The notes beneath the pieces are model-generated. The model saw only the letters and a program-made list of their open reading frames with translations, made no database searches and was not told where the DNA came from. A program made the translations under genes and the position numbers. A DNA stretch of 64,000 bases. It comes from Burkholderia cenocepacia (GTDB taxonomy: Bacteria > Pseudomonadota > Gammaproteobacteria > Burkholderiales > Burkholderiaceae). The stretch is from the NCBI RefSeq assembly GCF_014211915.1, contig NZ_CP060040.1, forward strand, positions 2,232,001 through 2,296,000. The letters run 5' to 3'. Positions 1 to 8,170 of the stretch are shown piece by piece (position 1 is the first letter of the stretch; each line of letters opens with the position of its first letter).

Positions 1-335
1 AGCAATGCCTCCGACGTCACGGGCTTGGCAACGAATGCGATCGCGCCCAATTCACGCACGCGTGCTTGCGCCTGCGGCTGGATATCGGCGGATACCACGA
101 TCACGAACGTGTTCAGATCTTCGTGGCGCAGTGTTTCCAGGACCTGATATCCGCTCATGTCGGGCATCGTCAGGTCCAGAAACATCACGGAAGCTTTGCC
201 GTCACGATAGAGCGCCAAGGCCTCGCGACCATTCGCTGCATACGCGACGTCAACGTCCCAGTCTCCCGGCAGCGCCTTTGTCAGAAGTTTGCGAGCGAGC
301 AGCGAATCGTCGGCAATTACAATCGGCAAAGGCAT
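1..335 (-). CDS. Response regulator receiver protein (CheY-like), 3' end outside window
   Basis: Reading leftward from an ATG at 333-335, the protein opens MPLPIVIADDSLLARK and has the full receiver signature: the acidic pair at residues 9-10, the phospho-acceptor Asp54 in VMFLDLTMPD, Ser82 in VVSAD and Lys104 in FVAKP. That is nearly a complete receiver domain (111 codons seen). The stop lies beyond base 1, so it is unknown whether an output domain follows. It is divergent from the hybrid histidine kinase at 807, with 471 bp between them, so the two could form one phosphorelay; this is inferred from position only. Confidence 0.85.
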   Translation of the reverse strand, partial: MPLPIVIADDSLLARKLLTKALPGDWDVDVAYAANGREALALYRDGKASVMFLDLTMPDMSGYQVLETLRHEDLNTFVIVVSADIQPQAQARVRELGAIAFVAKPVTSEAL

Positions 336-806
336 GGGGCGATGCGGTATACGGAATGGTCTCTCTCGCGTTAACGACCGCGCGGCGCTCTTCTTTAGTG
401 CCTTGCGTTTCGGGCGCGGCCAACCGCCTTGCGACCAGGCACGGGCGCCGCGACGCAGGTGCGCGCGACGCACCGCGCGGCAATCGCCGACGGGCGCATG
501 TATCTGTCATAGGGAAAGCAAGGCGCGATTCTCGGAGTAAACCGGAGGCGATGCAACTCGCCATTTTCACCATTTCGAACAGAATCGGTCCGATCGCGCG
601 TGATTCCGAAAACAGCCGCGACCATTTTCGAGATAAGCACGCAAAATTTTTCCTTGTGTACGTTTGCGCTGCCGGATTCGTCGCGTTTTCAATCTGACGG
701 TTTACCTCTGTCATATACGACAGGTTTGCGCCCGTACGGCACCGCACGGCGGACCGCCGCAACTCGTTTATGATGGCAGACACCTCTGCCTCACCCGCTT
801 TCCTCG
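336..806. other. Intergenic region between divergent two-component genes
   Basis: A 471-bp non-coding stretch separates the response regulator from the hybrid kinase. The last 250 bp are relatively AT-rich for this genome and presumably hold both promoters. I see no convincing repeat, RNA gene or small ORF; the long open frames here on both strands are GC-bias artefacts. Confidence 0.5.
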
Positions 807-3056
807 ATGACGTCCGAACGGCCTGCCGACTCCCGCGCCCCTGCCCCTTCTCCCGCCGACGACTGGCAGGATGACGGCAGCTACGCGTCCGGCGCACCCG
901 AGCACGATTTCGCGGTGCGCCGCGTGACGCTGATCGTGCTGCTCGTCGCGGCGATCGTGCTGCCGTGCATCTACGTGGTGGTGATGGCGTACAACGACCT
1001 GAAGGCGCGCGAGGCCGCCGCGAGCGACGTGACGATGCGCACGGTGCGGGTCGCCGAGGAACACGCGCTCAAGGTGTTCGACCTGAGCGAAACGCTCGAT
1101 GCGCGCATCGTCGACCTCGTGCAGGACATGGACGACGCGACCGTGCGCAGCAAGGAGTCCGACATCCACGAAGCGCTGAACACGATCGGCGGCGGCTATC
1201 CGCAGGTGGCTGCCGTGTCGATCTTCGGCGCAAGCGGGATGCTGCTCGCCAACAGCCTCTACTATCCGGCGCCCTATGCGTCGATCGCGAACCGCGACGA
1301 TTTCGCCGGCATCCGCGACGGCAAGGTCATCGAACACATCTCGCGGCTGATGATGGGGCCGCTCAAGCTCGAGAACATTCCCGTCTTCAACACCGGCGTC
1401 GCGCGACGCCATAGCGACGGTTCGTTCGCCGGCATGGTGTCGATCGCGCTGAAGTCGTCGTATTTCAATGCGTTCTACCGCGACCTGCTCGGCGGCGCGA
1501 GCACGCCGATGACGATGGCGCTCGCGCGCTCGGACGGCGCGGTGATCGCGTCGTATCCGCCGCCGCCGTCGCTCGCGCACACCGATCGCTCGGTCACGTT
1601 CGGCAACCCGCGCAACGATCCGCGCGCGGGCGTGGTGCGCGTGGGCCACGACGGCGCGAGCAGCGAGATCGTCGCGTATCGCCAGGTCGGCAGCTATCCC
1701 GTCTACGTGACCTGCGCGTACCGCACGTCGGCGATCTGGCATGAATGGTACGAACACCTGAGCGTGCTGTTCATCTCGATGTTCGCGCCGTCGGTCGCGC
1801 TGTGGTCCGTGATCTGGCTGTCGCTCAAGCGGCTGAAGGCGGAAGAGGAAGCGTGGGACCGCTGGCAGGCCGAAGCGTCGATGCGGCGCTCGATCGAATC
1901 GGCGTACCGGCAGTCGCGCAAGATGCAGGCGCTCGGCAACCTCGTCGGCAGCGTCGCGCACGACTTCAACAACCTGCTGATGATCATCTCGAGCAACGTG
2001 CAGATCGCGCGGCGACGCGGGGTCCAGCATCTCGACAAGGAGCTCGGCGCGATCGAGCGCGCGTTGAAGAACGGCCAGTCGCTCACGCGTCAGCTGCTCG
2101 GCGTCGCGCGCAAGCAGCCGCTGCACAACGAGACGATCGACATCGGGCAATGGGTCGGCACGTGCCGCGAACTGCTGAAGACGTCGCTCGGGTCGAAGTC
2201 GTCGCTGGTCGTCGCGATCGAGCCGGGCGTCTGGCCGATTCGCGTCGATGTCGCGGAGCTCGAGCTCGCGGTGATCAACCTCGCGGTCAACGCGCGCGAC
2301 GCGATGGCGACCGGCGGACGCTTCACGGTCGGCGCACGCAACGTCACGCTGCGCCGCGAGGACGGCTTCCCGCTCACCGGCGACTTCGTGCAGATCTCGC
2401 TCGACGACACGGGTTCGGGCATGGCGCCCGACGTGCTCGCCCGTGCGTTCGAGCCGCTGTTCACGACGAAGGCGCAGGGGATGGGGACGGGGCTCGGCCT
2501 GCCGCAGGTATTCGCGTTCTGCGAACGCTCGGGCGGCCTCGCGACGATCGACAGCGCGGTCGGCGCGGGGACGTCGGTGCGTCTGTACCTGCCGCGCGCG
2601 CGGGCCGAGGACGTCGTCGCGCGGCCGGCAGCCGTCGCGCACGACGCGGGCAACGGCGCGCTCGCCGGTCTGCACGTACTGCTGGTCGAGGACAACGACG
2701 AAGTCGCGGCCGGCACGGAAGCGCTGCTGTCGCTGCTCGGTCATCGCGTGACCTATGCGCCCACCGCCGACGACGCGTTGCGCCTGATCGAAGGCGCCGC
2801 CGCGAACGACGCGTTCGATCTCGTGATTTCGGATATCCACATGCCGGGCCGCCTGAACGGCATCGACCTGGCAGAAGCGGTCGAAAAGCGGCCGGGGAAG
2901 CTGCCCGTGATTCTCGTCACGGGTTATGCGGAGGAGCTCGACCGTACGCGCACCGTCAACGTCCGCGTGCTGTCGAAGCCGTTCGACATCGCGCTGCTCG
3001 ACGAGATCCTGCAGGGCATCCGCGAAGCGCGCGACGCACGACACGCCGGCGCGTGA
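807..3056 (+). CDS. Hybrid sensor histidine kinase with C-terminal receiver domain
   Basis: 749 residues. Order: a membrane segment at about residues 33-56 (VTLIVLLVAAIVLPCIYVVV), a periplasmic sensor region to about 310, a second membrane segment at about 315-340, a short linker, the HisKA box with the phospho-acceptor His near 385 (GSVAHDFNNLLMI), an HATPase domain (NLAVNARDAM N-box, DTGSGM and GTGLGL glycine motifs), and a receiver domain from about 620 with Asp near 675 (VISDIHMPG) and Lys in VLSKPFD. The AHDFNNLL box is typical of hybrid kinases whose receiver takes phosphate from their own His. The ligand is unknown. Confidence 0.93.
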   Translation: MTSERPADSRAPAPSPADDWQDDGSYASGAPEHDFAVRRVTLIVLLVAAIVLPCIYVVVMAYNDLKAREAAASDVTMRTVRVAEEHALKVFDLSETLDARIVDLVQDMDDATVRSKESDIHEALNTIGGGYPQVAAVSIFGASGMLLANSLYYPAPYASIANRDDFAGIRDGKVIEHISRLMMGPLKLENIPVFNTGVARRHSDGSFAGMVSIALKSSYFNAFYRDLLGGASTPMTMALARSDGAVIASYPPPPSLAHTDRSVTFGNPRNDPRAGVVRVGHDGASSEIVAYRQVGSYPVYVTCAYRTSAIWHEWYEHLSVLFISMFAPSVALWSVIWLSLKRLKAEEEAWDRWQAEASMRRSIESAYRQSRKMQALGNLVGSVAHDFNNLLMIISSNVQIARRRGVQHLDKELGAIERALKNGQSLTRQLLGVARKQPLHNETIDIGQWVGTCRELLKTSLGSKSSLVVAIEPGVWPIRVDVAELELAVINLAVNARDAMATGGRFTVGARNVTLRREDGFPLTGDFVQISLDDTGSGMAPDVLARAFEPLFTTKAQGMGTGLGLPQVFAFCERSGGLATIDSAVGAGTSVRLYLPRARAEDVVARPAAVAHDAGNGALAGLHVLLVEDNDEVAAGTEALLSLLGHRVTYAPTADDALRLIEGAAANDAFDLVISDIHMPGRLNGIDLAEAVEKRPGKLPVILVTGYAEELDRTRTVNVRVLSKPFDIALLDEILQGIREARDARHAGA

Positions 3057-3123
3057 TCCGCTCTTGGTTGGGGGCGCCGCCGCGACGGCGTGAGCGCGCG
3101 CGGCGGCGGTCAGGCCAACGAGG

Positions 3124-3678
3124 TCAGGCCGATTTCAGCAAGCGCACCCAGCTCGCGTAGCGATCGACGAAGCCCTGCAGGAACTTGCGGGTGTCCTCGC
3201 TGACGATCTGCCCCTGGTCGTCGATGCGCGCCGGGTCGTGCTTGATGAACATCTCGGGCTGACCGAGCGTCTTCACGTCGAGGTACGCGAGCACGTTGCG
3301 CAGGTGCTGCTGTGCGAGCGCGGTACCCACCGCGCCCGGCGACGTGCCGAGCACCGCGCCCGGCTTGCCCGACCACGAGTTGGAACCCCACGGGCGCGAG
3401 CCCCAGTCGAGCGCATTCTTCAGGACGCCGGGAATCGACCGGTTGTACTCGGGCGTGACGAACAGCAGCGCGTCGGCGGCTTCGATCGACTGCTTGAAGC
3501 GTTTCGCGACTTCCGGGAAATCCGCGTCGTAGTCCTGGCTGTACAGCGGCAGCTCGCCGATCTCGACGAACTCGAACGAAAAATCGGCGGGGGCGAGCGA
3601 GATCACGGCGTGCGCGAGCGCGCGGTTGGTCGAAGCGCGACGCAGGCTGCCGACGACGACCGCAATACGATAGGACAT
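3124..3678 (-). CDS. NADPH-dependent FMN reductase (chromate/quinone reductase family)
   Basis: 184 residues from ATG 3676-3678, preceded by AAGGAG; a longer open frame upstream lacks a ribosome site. It has a flavodoxin-like fold, with the phosphate-binding loop VVGSLRRASTNRALA at the N terminus and the family motif TPEYNRSIPGVLKNALDW in the middle. Members reduce FMN, quinones, azo dyes or chromate with NAD(P)H in the cytoplasm. It stands alone, with no sign of an operon. The true substrate cannot be read from sequence. Confidence 0.9.
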   Translation of the reverse strand: MSYRIAVVVGSLRRASTNRALAHAVISLAPADFSFEFVEIGELPLYSQDYDADFPEVAKRFKQSIEAADALLFVTPEYNRSIPGVLKNALDWGSRPWGSNSWSGKPGAVLGTSPGAVGTALAQQHLRNVLAYLDVKTLGQPEMFIKHDPARIDDQGQIVSEDTRKFLQGFVDRYASWVRLLKSA

Positions 3679-3792
3679 GGCATTCTCCTTCCGGTGAGTG
3701 AGGAATCGGATCGATTGCTTCCGAATGGGCGACAAAGGTCTGTTTATAGGCAAGCCAGCCCGCGAGCCGTCCCACGGGGCCGTCCGGCCGAC

Positions 3793-3826
3793 TTTCCACA
3801 AGGTTTTCCACAGAAATTGTGGATAA
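3793..3826. promoter_or_regulatory. DnaA-box-like cluster
   Basis: TTGTGGATAA at 3817-3826 is the reverse complement of the perfect DnaA box TTATCCACAA. Two weaker half-matches, TTTCCACAAG and TTTTCCACAG, lie just upstream (3793-3812). The cluster is in the gap upstream of the FMN reductase, about 6 kb from the iteron origin. It may be a DnaA-titrating or regulatory site, or chance. Confidence 0.45.
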
Positions 3827-4046
3827 CTCGACCGTTATGTTCTGACGTTACAGATTGCCCGACGCGCATCGCCGGCGACGCGCGAGACGGGGTTCGGCAA
3901 GCATAGCGCAGCACGGCAGCCGGTTCCGCGAATTCGTGACGGAACATTGCGTTGCAGGCGGAGACCGCGCCCAGTAAGCTGCACGCACCGCGATGCGTCC
4001 GCTCCGTGACGCACGCGCGATCGCTTCGAGACACCGCCATTCACCC

Positions 4047-4646
4047 ATGCTGTCCGCACACGACGACCCCGCCTATCTCGCGCAACTGCGGCACGACCTG
4101 CTGCGCTTCGCACGACTCCAGCTCCGCGATGCCGACGCGGCCGAAGACGCCGTGCAGGAAGCGCTGACTGCCGCGTGGTCGCATGCCGGCGAGTTCGCCG
4201 GGCTGTCGGCCCACAAGACTTGGGTGTTCGGCATCCTGCGCAACAAGCTGATCGACGTGCTGCGCGCACGGCAGCGGATGGTGAGCCTGACCGCGCTCGA
4301 TGCGGAACTCGACGGCGAATCGATACTCGATCGCGAATTGTTCAAGGACAACGGGCACTGGGCCGCGCATGCGAAACCGCGACCGTGGCCGAAGCCCGAC
4401 ACGCTGTTGCAGCAACAGCAGTTCTGGACGCTGTTCCAGGTGTGCCTCGACCATCTGCCGGAGCAGATCGGACGCGTGTTCATGATGCGCGAATTCCTCG
4501 ATGTCGAGATCGCGGACATCTGCAACGAATTGACGCTGACGACGAATCATTGCAGCGTGCTGCTGTACCGGGCGCGCACGCGCCTGCGAACCTGTCTGAG
4601 CGAAAAAGGACTGACGACCGAAGATGCTGCCGGGGAAATGTACTGA
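4047..4646 (+). CDS. ECF-family RNA polymerase sigma factor
   Basis: 199 residues from ATG 4047 (MLSAHDDPAYLAQLRHDLLR); an upstream in-frame ATG at 3993 gives an Arg-rich extension unlikely to be real. Region 2 is visible in ADAAEDAVQEALTAAW and the region 2.3/2.4 helix in KTWVFGILRNKLIDVLRAR. Region 4 begins near LDHLPEQIGRVFMMREF, with the recognition helix around ICNELTLTTNHCSVLLYRAR. It overlaps by 23 bp a small zinc-finger protein that should be its anti-sigma factor, which is the usual autoregulated ECF arrangement. The regulon is not apparent. Confidence 0.92.
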   Translation: MLSAHDDPAYLAQLRHDLLRFARLQLRDADAAEDAVQEALTAAWSHAGEFAGLSAHKTWVFGILRNKLIDVLRARQRMVSLTALDAELDGESILDRELFKDNGHWAAHAKPRPWPKPDTLLQQQQFWTLFQVCLDHLPEQIGRVFMMREFLDVEIADICNELTLTTNHCSVLLYRARTRLRTCLSEKGLTTEDAAGEMY

Positions 4647-4842
4647 CGTGACACGCCTGCTGTCGGATGCGCTCGATCGGCATCTGACGCTGCACGAGCG
4701 CCTGCAGGTGCGCGTGCATCTGCCGACCTGCAGTGGATGCCGCGCCTATCGTGGGCAGATCTCGCTGTTGCGGATGGCCGCGAAGGCGGCGGCGGGGCGG
4801 GAGCCGGACGATGATGATGGGACGTCTTCCGGTAAAAGCTAG
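4624..4842 (+). CDS. Small zinc-finger anti-sigma factor (HxxxCxxC type)
   Basis: 72 residues, starting inside the sigma gene (23-bp overlap, so translationally coupled). The sequence VHLPTCSGCRAYRGQ carries the HxxxCxxC zinc-binding core of ZAS/zf-HC2 anti-sigma domains. It has no membrane segment and ends in an acidic tail (EPDDDDG), so it is probably a soluble, cytoplasmic, possibly redox-responsive anti-sigma. It binds the upstream sigma factor by analogy with ChrR/RsrA-type pairs; that partner is inferred from overlap. Confidence 0.8.
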   Translation: MLPGKCTDVTRLLSDALDRHLTLHERLQVRVHLPTCSGCRAYRGQISLLRMAAKAAAGREPDDDDGTSSGKS

Positions 4843-4987
4843 ACGCCGCGGTGGCGACATATCGTTCCGGGGGCGGGTGGCGGCGCGGGCAGCCTGACGG
4901 TCGCGTCGGTCTGGATTGCCGTTGTTTACGTGTGCAGGGCTGGGCCAGGCCGCGTTGATGCAATAAGAAAAATACGCCGGGCAAGAA

Positions 4988-5347
4988 TTATTCGAACAAC
5001 GCCTTCACCGACTCGGGCGGACGACCGATAGCCGCCTTGCCGCGGTACACGACGATGGGGCGTTGCAGCAGGATCGGATGAGCGACGATCGCCGCGTAGG
5101 CTTCAGCGTCGGTCAGGTCCGCACGGGCAAGGTTCAGTGTCTTGTACGGCTCCTCGCCGTCGCGCAGCATGTCGCGGACCGGACGGCCGAGTTGCCGATG
5201 CAGCGTTTCGAGCTCCTCGACTGTCGGCGGCGTCTTCAGATACTCGACGACGTTCAGCGGCGCGCCGGCCGTATTCAGCGACTCGACCAACGCAAGCGTC
5301 TCGCGGGACTTCGAGCATCGGGGGTTGTGGTAGATCGTGATCATCAT
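4988..5347 (-). CDS. arsC: Arsenate reductase (glutaredoxin-type ArsC/ArsC-like)
   Basis: 119 residues, beginning MMITIYHNPRCSKSRETLAL. NPRCSKSR holds the single catalytic Cys of the glutaredoxin-linked ArsC family. Downstream are the Arg-containing LQRPIVVYRGKAAIGRP segment and the C-terminal ESVKALF helix, and length matches the family. The start could be either of two adjacent ATGs. No ars operon genes flank it, so it may be a housekeeping ArsC/YffB-type thiol protein rather than a true arsenic-resistance enzyme. Confidence 0.88.
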   Translation of the reverse strand: MMITIYHNPRCSKSRETLALVESLNTAGAPLNVVEYLKTPPTVEELETLHRQLGRPVRDMLRDGEEPYKTLNLARADLTDAEAYAAIVAHPILLQRPIVVYRGKAAIGRPPESVKALFE

Positions 5348-5532
5348 TCAAGCCTGGATGGTGGAGCCCTGTATTGTAGCCAGTCTGCGTGGGAGGCTCG
5401 GCGGGCGGGGCAGCTGAGATCGTGTGGCTTTCCTCGTGGCAGTGGGTCGCTGGCGTGATTCGGTTTAGTGATGCGTCGTGATCGCGAGACGGCGAGTGTT
5501 TGATGTCGTGGGACACACCTGAGCGAGTGGTT

Positions 5533-5548
5533 GTTTATGCGCATAAAG
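5533..5548. repeat. parS centromere site 1
   Basis: GTTTATGCGCATAAAG: exact 14-bp palindromic core TTTATGCGCATAAA. GTTTATGCGCATAAAC is, to my recollection, the parS reported for the second chromosome of B. cenocepacia. Confidence 0.85.
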
Positions 5549-5664
5549 TGCGGGCACGCAACGGCTTCATGGAGACAGGGACTTGCGATTAGCCCGCCTA
5601 ATGTCTCGTGAGGGCTGTCTCGGGCGGCGAAAAGAGAGCGGGGATCGCGGGACACTTGGGGTCG

Positions 5665-5680
5665 GTTTATGCGCATAAAG
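5665..5680. repeat. parS centromere site 2
   Basis: GTTTATGCGCATAAAG: exact 14-bp core, 132 bp from site 1. Confidence 0.85.
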
Positions 5681-5850
5681 CCTGTGATTGTCAGGCGAGG
5701 TGAGATGCGGCTCCAGGCGTAGACGTATGTCGACAGGGATACGGCACCGGACGACGGTCGTATCGATAGGCTATCGTCCCAACATCATTGCGTGCCTGAC
5801 GTAGGCCAGGTCTCTGCCTTGCCCTCCACTGCAGGCCATCGTTGCGTCCG

Positions 5851-5866
5851 GTTTATGCGCATAAAC
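5851..5866. repeat. parS centromere site 3
   Basis: GTTTATGCGCATAAAC: complete 16-bp palindrome. Confidence 0.88.
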
Positions 5867-6016
5867 GCTGTGGGCAAACGGAACGTTGCCTCGATGCATA
5901 CACGTTCAACGACGTGCCTCGTGGCCGTGCGTCTGCCTCCGGCCAGCAGAACACACTTCTCTGTGGCGTATCCCGAGCGCTCCAGCCACGAAGTCGATCA
6001 CCCCGATCGCCGCGGA

Positions 6017-6032
6017 CTTTATGCGCACAAAC
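6017..6032. repeat. Degenerate parS-like site 4
   Basis: CTTTATGCGCACAAAC: one substitution in the 14-bp core (CACAAA for CATAAA), so it is probably a weaker ParB site. Confidence 0.6.
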
Positions 6033-6215
6033 TTCCGGCTCCTCGGCCACTCGCCGCGTCCAGCGAGAGGGCAGCACACCGAGACATCGCCGCGACGAAC
6101 CGCCCCGGCGTTGGAGCACGAGAGATCCACCATCGAGCACTGCATCGACCGCTCTACATCAGTCTCGCCATCTCCCACACGCCGTCCCAACCAGCAATCC
6201 AACCTCCACCATCCC

Positions 6216-6231
6216 GTTTATGCGCATAAAC
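6216..6231. repeat. parS centromere site 5
   Basis: GTTTATGCGCATAAAC: complete 16-bp palindrome immediately upstream of the parA promoter. ParB bound here could influence parA transcription. Confidence 0.88.
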
Positions 6232-6269
6232 CGATAGTCCGAATGGCCAACGCGTAGTTGTTGAACGAC

Positions 6270-6304
6270 AATTTCATTGAAATTCAAATATCGTCCTGTA
6301 GAAT
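6270..6304 (+). promoter_or_regulatory. parA promoter with overlapping inverted repeat
   Basis: TTGAAA at 6277-6282 and TAGAAT at 6299-6304, 16 bp apart, make a good sigma70 promoter about 27 bp before the parA start codon. The inverted repeat AATTTCA-T-TGAAATT (6270-6284) covers the -35 element and is a plausible ParA or ParB autoregulatory operator. The binding protein is inferred. Confidence 0.55.
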
Positions 6305-6330
6305 TCCAACGACCAAAACAGGAGTGAAAA

Positions 6331-6993
6331 TTGGCCGCGGAAATCATTGCAGTCACTCAACAAAAAGGTGGCGTCGGCAAAAGCACGATTGCCATGCATC
6401 TCGGCGCCGCGTTCCATGAAAAAGGGAAGCGCGTCCTCGTCATCGACGCAGACCGTCAAAACACGCTGGTTCACTGGTCGAGCGCATCCGGCGACAGCGA
6501 CAACGGCATCCCGTTTCCGGTCGTCAATCTTGCCGAAGCCGACGGCCAGATCCATCGCGAGATCAAGAAGTTCATCAACGACTACGACATCATCGTCGTG
6601 GACTGCCCGCCGTCGATCACCGAAAAAGTCTCCGGCGTCGTCCTGCTGGCCGCATCGATTGCCGTGATCCCGACATCGTCGTCGCCGGCCGATTACTGGT
6701 CGAGCGTCGGGCTGGTCAAACTGATTCAGCAGGCGCAGGTGATGAACGAAGACCTCCGCGCGGTCTTCCTGCTGAACAAGACCGAAGAGAAGCGCATGCT
6801 GACCCGCGAGCTCAAGCGTGCACTCGAAGAACTCGGCTTCCCGCTGCTGAAGACGCAGATCCCGACTCGGGAAGCGTACAAGCAGGCGATGGCGCTCGGT
6901 CAGACCGTGCTGCAAATGAACGATCGCGGCGGCAAGCTGGCCGCCGCCGAAATTCGCGCATGTGCCGACGAAATCGTCGCCATGCTGCCCTGA
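6331..6993 (+). CDS. parA: ParA-family chromosome partition ATPase
   Basis: 220 residues from a TTG start (6331) with GGAG seven bases upstream; no ATG fits before the conserved N terminus AAEIIAVTQQKGGVGKST. The deviant Walker A KGGVGKST at about residues 12-19, the A' motif VLVIDADRQ and Walker B IIVVDCPPS mark a ParA/MinD ATPase. It is short and lacks the N-terminal HTH of type Ia ParA, so it is a type Ib-like protein and autorepression by ParA is less certain. It forms an operon with parB 23 bp downstream and segregates the replicon through the parS sites on either side. Confidence 0.95.
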   Translation: MAAEIIAVTQQKGGVGKSTIAMHLGAAFHEKGKRVLVIDADRQNTLVHWSSASGDSDNGIPFPVVNLAEADGQIHREIKKFINDYDIIVVDCPPSITEKVSGVVLLAASIAVIPTSSSPADYWSSVGLVKLIQQAQVMNEDLRAVFLLNKTEEKRMLTRELKRALEELGFPLLKTQIPTREAYKQAMALGQTVLQMNDRGGKLAAAEIRACADEIVAMLP

Positions 6994-7009
6994 CTTTATG
7001 CGCATAAAG
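6994..7009. repeat. parS site 6, between parA and parB
   Basis: CTTTATGCGCATAAAG: exact core in the 23-bp parA-parB gap. Its 3' half runs into the parB ribosome-binding site (AAAGGAG at 7006-7012), so the same bases are a ParB target in DNA and a potential small hairpin at the translation start in mRNA. Confidence 0.8.
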
Positions 7010-7016
7010 GAGTCAC

Positions 7017-8078
7017 ATGAAACCCTCCCAATTCGCCAAAGGATTCCAAGCGCGCCCGGATATCACGACGAGCGAGAAGCGCACCGCGCTTGATCGGCTC
7101 AATGCGATCGACGGCATCGTCAAGTCCGAGACGCCGACCCCGGTGCCGACCAAATCAGCGAAGAAGGACATCGCACCGCCGCCTGCTCCGGAATTCGCGA
7201 TCGATCCGTCCATCGACGAATCGCCGCAATACCGCGCGTGGCGCCTCGAGAATCGCTATGCGCCCGGGCAGGTGATCGAACTGCCGCTGAAGTCCATCAA
7301 GCACAGCCCGTTCAACCCGCGGCACTTCTATCTGAAATCGTCGATTGCCGAACTCGCGGTCAACCTTGCGAAGCAGGGGCAGCAGCAGGCGATCCACGTA
7401 ATTCCGGATTACGACAATCCGGGCACGTATTTCGTCAGCGACGGTGGCCGCCGCGTGCGGGCGCTGAAGGAAGCGAACAAGGAGTCGGTCAAGGCGATCG
7501 TGATCGACGTGCCGATCGGCATCCAGAGCTACAAGCTCGGCTACGACCTCAACGTTCAGCGCGATTCGCAGACGGTGTTCGACAACGCGGTCGTGTGGCG
7601 CCGCTTCCTCGACGACAAGCATTTCCAGAGCCAGAAGGAGCTCTCCGAGCATCTCGGCCTCGACGAGTCGACGGTGGCCGTCGCGCTGTCGATCGGCAAG
7701 TTGCCGGAAGCGATCATGCAGGAAATGGTCGCGCGTCCCGATCGCTTCGGGTCGAACATGGCGTATCAGGTCGGCCGCTATCACAATGCGCGCGGCACCG
7801 AGGCCACGCTGCGGCTGATCAACAAGATCGTGTCGGACGATCTCAGCACGCGCCAGGTGTCGGACATCGTCAAGGGCCGCGTCGCGGCGCAGGAGACGCC
7901 GAAGGCCGCGGGCCGTCAGCGCTATGCGCAGCGTCTCGAGATCAAGCTTGGCGGCAAGTCGGTCGGCGACCTGAAGTCGTATGGCGAAGACCGCATCGAA
8001 CTGCGCCTGCGTGGCCTCCCGAAGGACAAGCGCGACGCGATCCTCGAGCAGCTCGAGCGAATGCTGTTGTCGGAGTAA
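7017..8078 (+). CDS. parB: ParB-family centromere-binding protein
   Basis: 353 residues from ATG 7017 with AAAGGAG upstream. A variable N-terminal region (1-85) is followed by the CTPase/nuclease-like domain (VIELPLKSIKHSPFNPRHFY and YFVSDGGRRVRALKEA, corresponding to the GERR box). The HTH follows (SQKELSEHLGLDESTVAVAL), then a C-terminal dimerisation region. It binds the parS palindromes and loads as a sliding clamp. The family's GERR box reads GGRR here, as in several secondary-chromosome and plasmid ParBs. It is co-transcribed with parA. Confidence 0.95.
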   Translation: MKPSQFAKGFQARPDITTSEKRTALDRLNAIDGIVKSETPTPVPTKSAKKDIAPPPAPEFAIDPSIDESPQYRAWRLENRYAPGQVIELPLKSIKHSPFNPRHFYLKSSIAELAVNLAKQGQQQAIHVIPDYDNPGTYFVSDGGRRVRALKEANKESVKAIVIDVPIGIQSYKLGYDLNVQRDSQTVFDNAVVWRRFLDDKHFQSQKELSEHLGLDESTVAVALSIGKLPEAIMQEMVARPDRFGSNMAYQVGRYHNARGTEATLRLINKIVSDDLSTRQVSDIVKGRVAAQETPKAAGRQRYAQRLEIKLGGKSVGDLKSYGEDRIELRLRGLPKDKRDAILEQLERMLLSE

Positions 8079-8170
8079 GGGAAACGGCCGGCAAGGCCTG
8101 GTGAGGCCGCCGGCCCTGCCCGATCGGGGGTGGGGACCGGCGGTGGCCCGTCAGCGGGCCTGAGCGGGCC

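Larger units (their letters stand above)
5348..6269. other. Non-coding parS cluster region
   Basis: About 920 bp between arsC and the parA promoter with no credible gene. It contains five centromere-like copies of TTTATGCGCATAAA (four exact, one with a single change), listed separately. Open frames crossing it are short, overlap the palindromes and lack ribosome sites. The region is best read as the partition centromere of the replicon. Confidence 0.75.

Noticed and set aside
768..3044. 758-residue open frame antisense to the hybrid kinase
   Set aside because: Arg/Asp/Val-rich shadow frame; the sense gene has complete HisKA, HATPase and receiver motifs.
3690..3710. GGTGAGTGAGGAATCGG as a satellite iteron left of the origin
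   Set aside because: The spacing between the GGTGAG half and the CGG half does not match the other sites.
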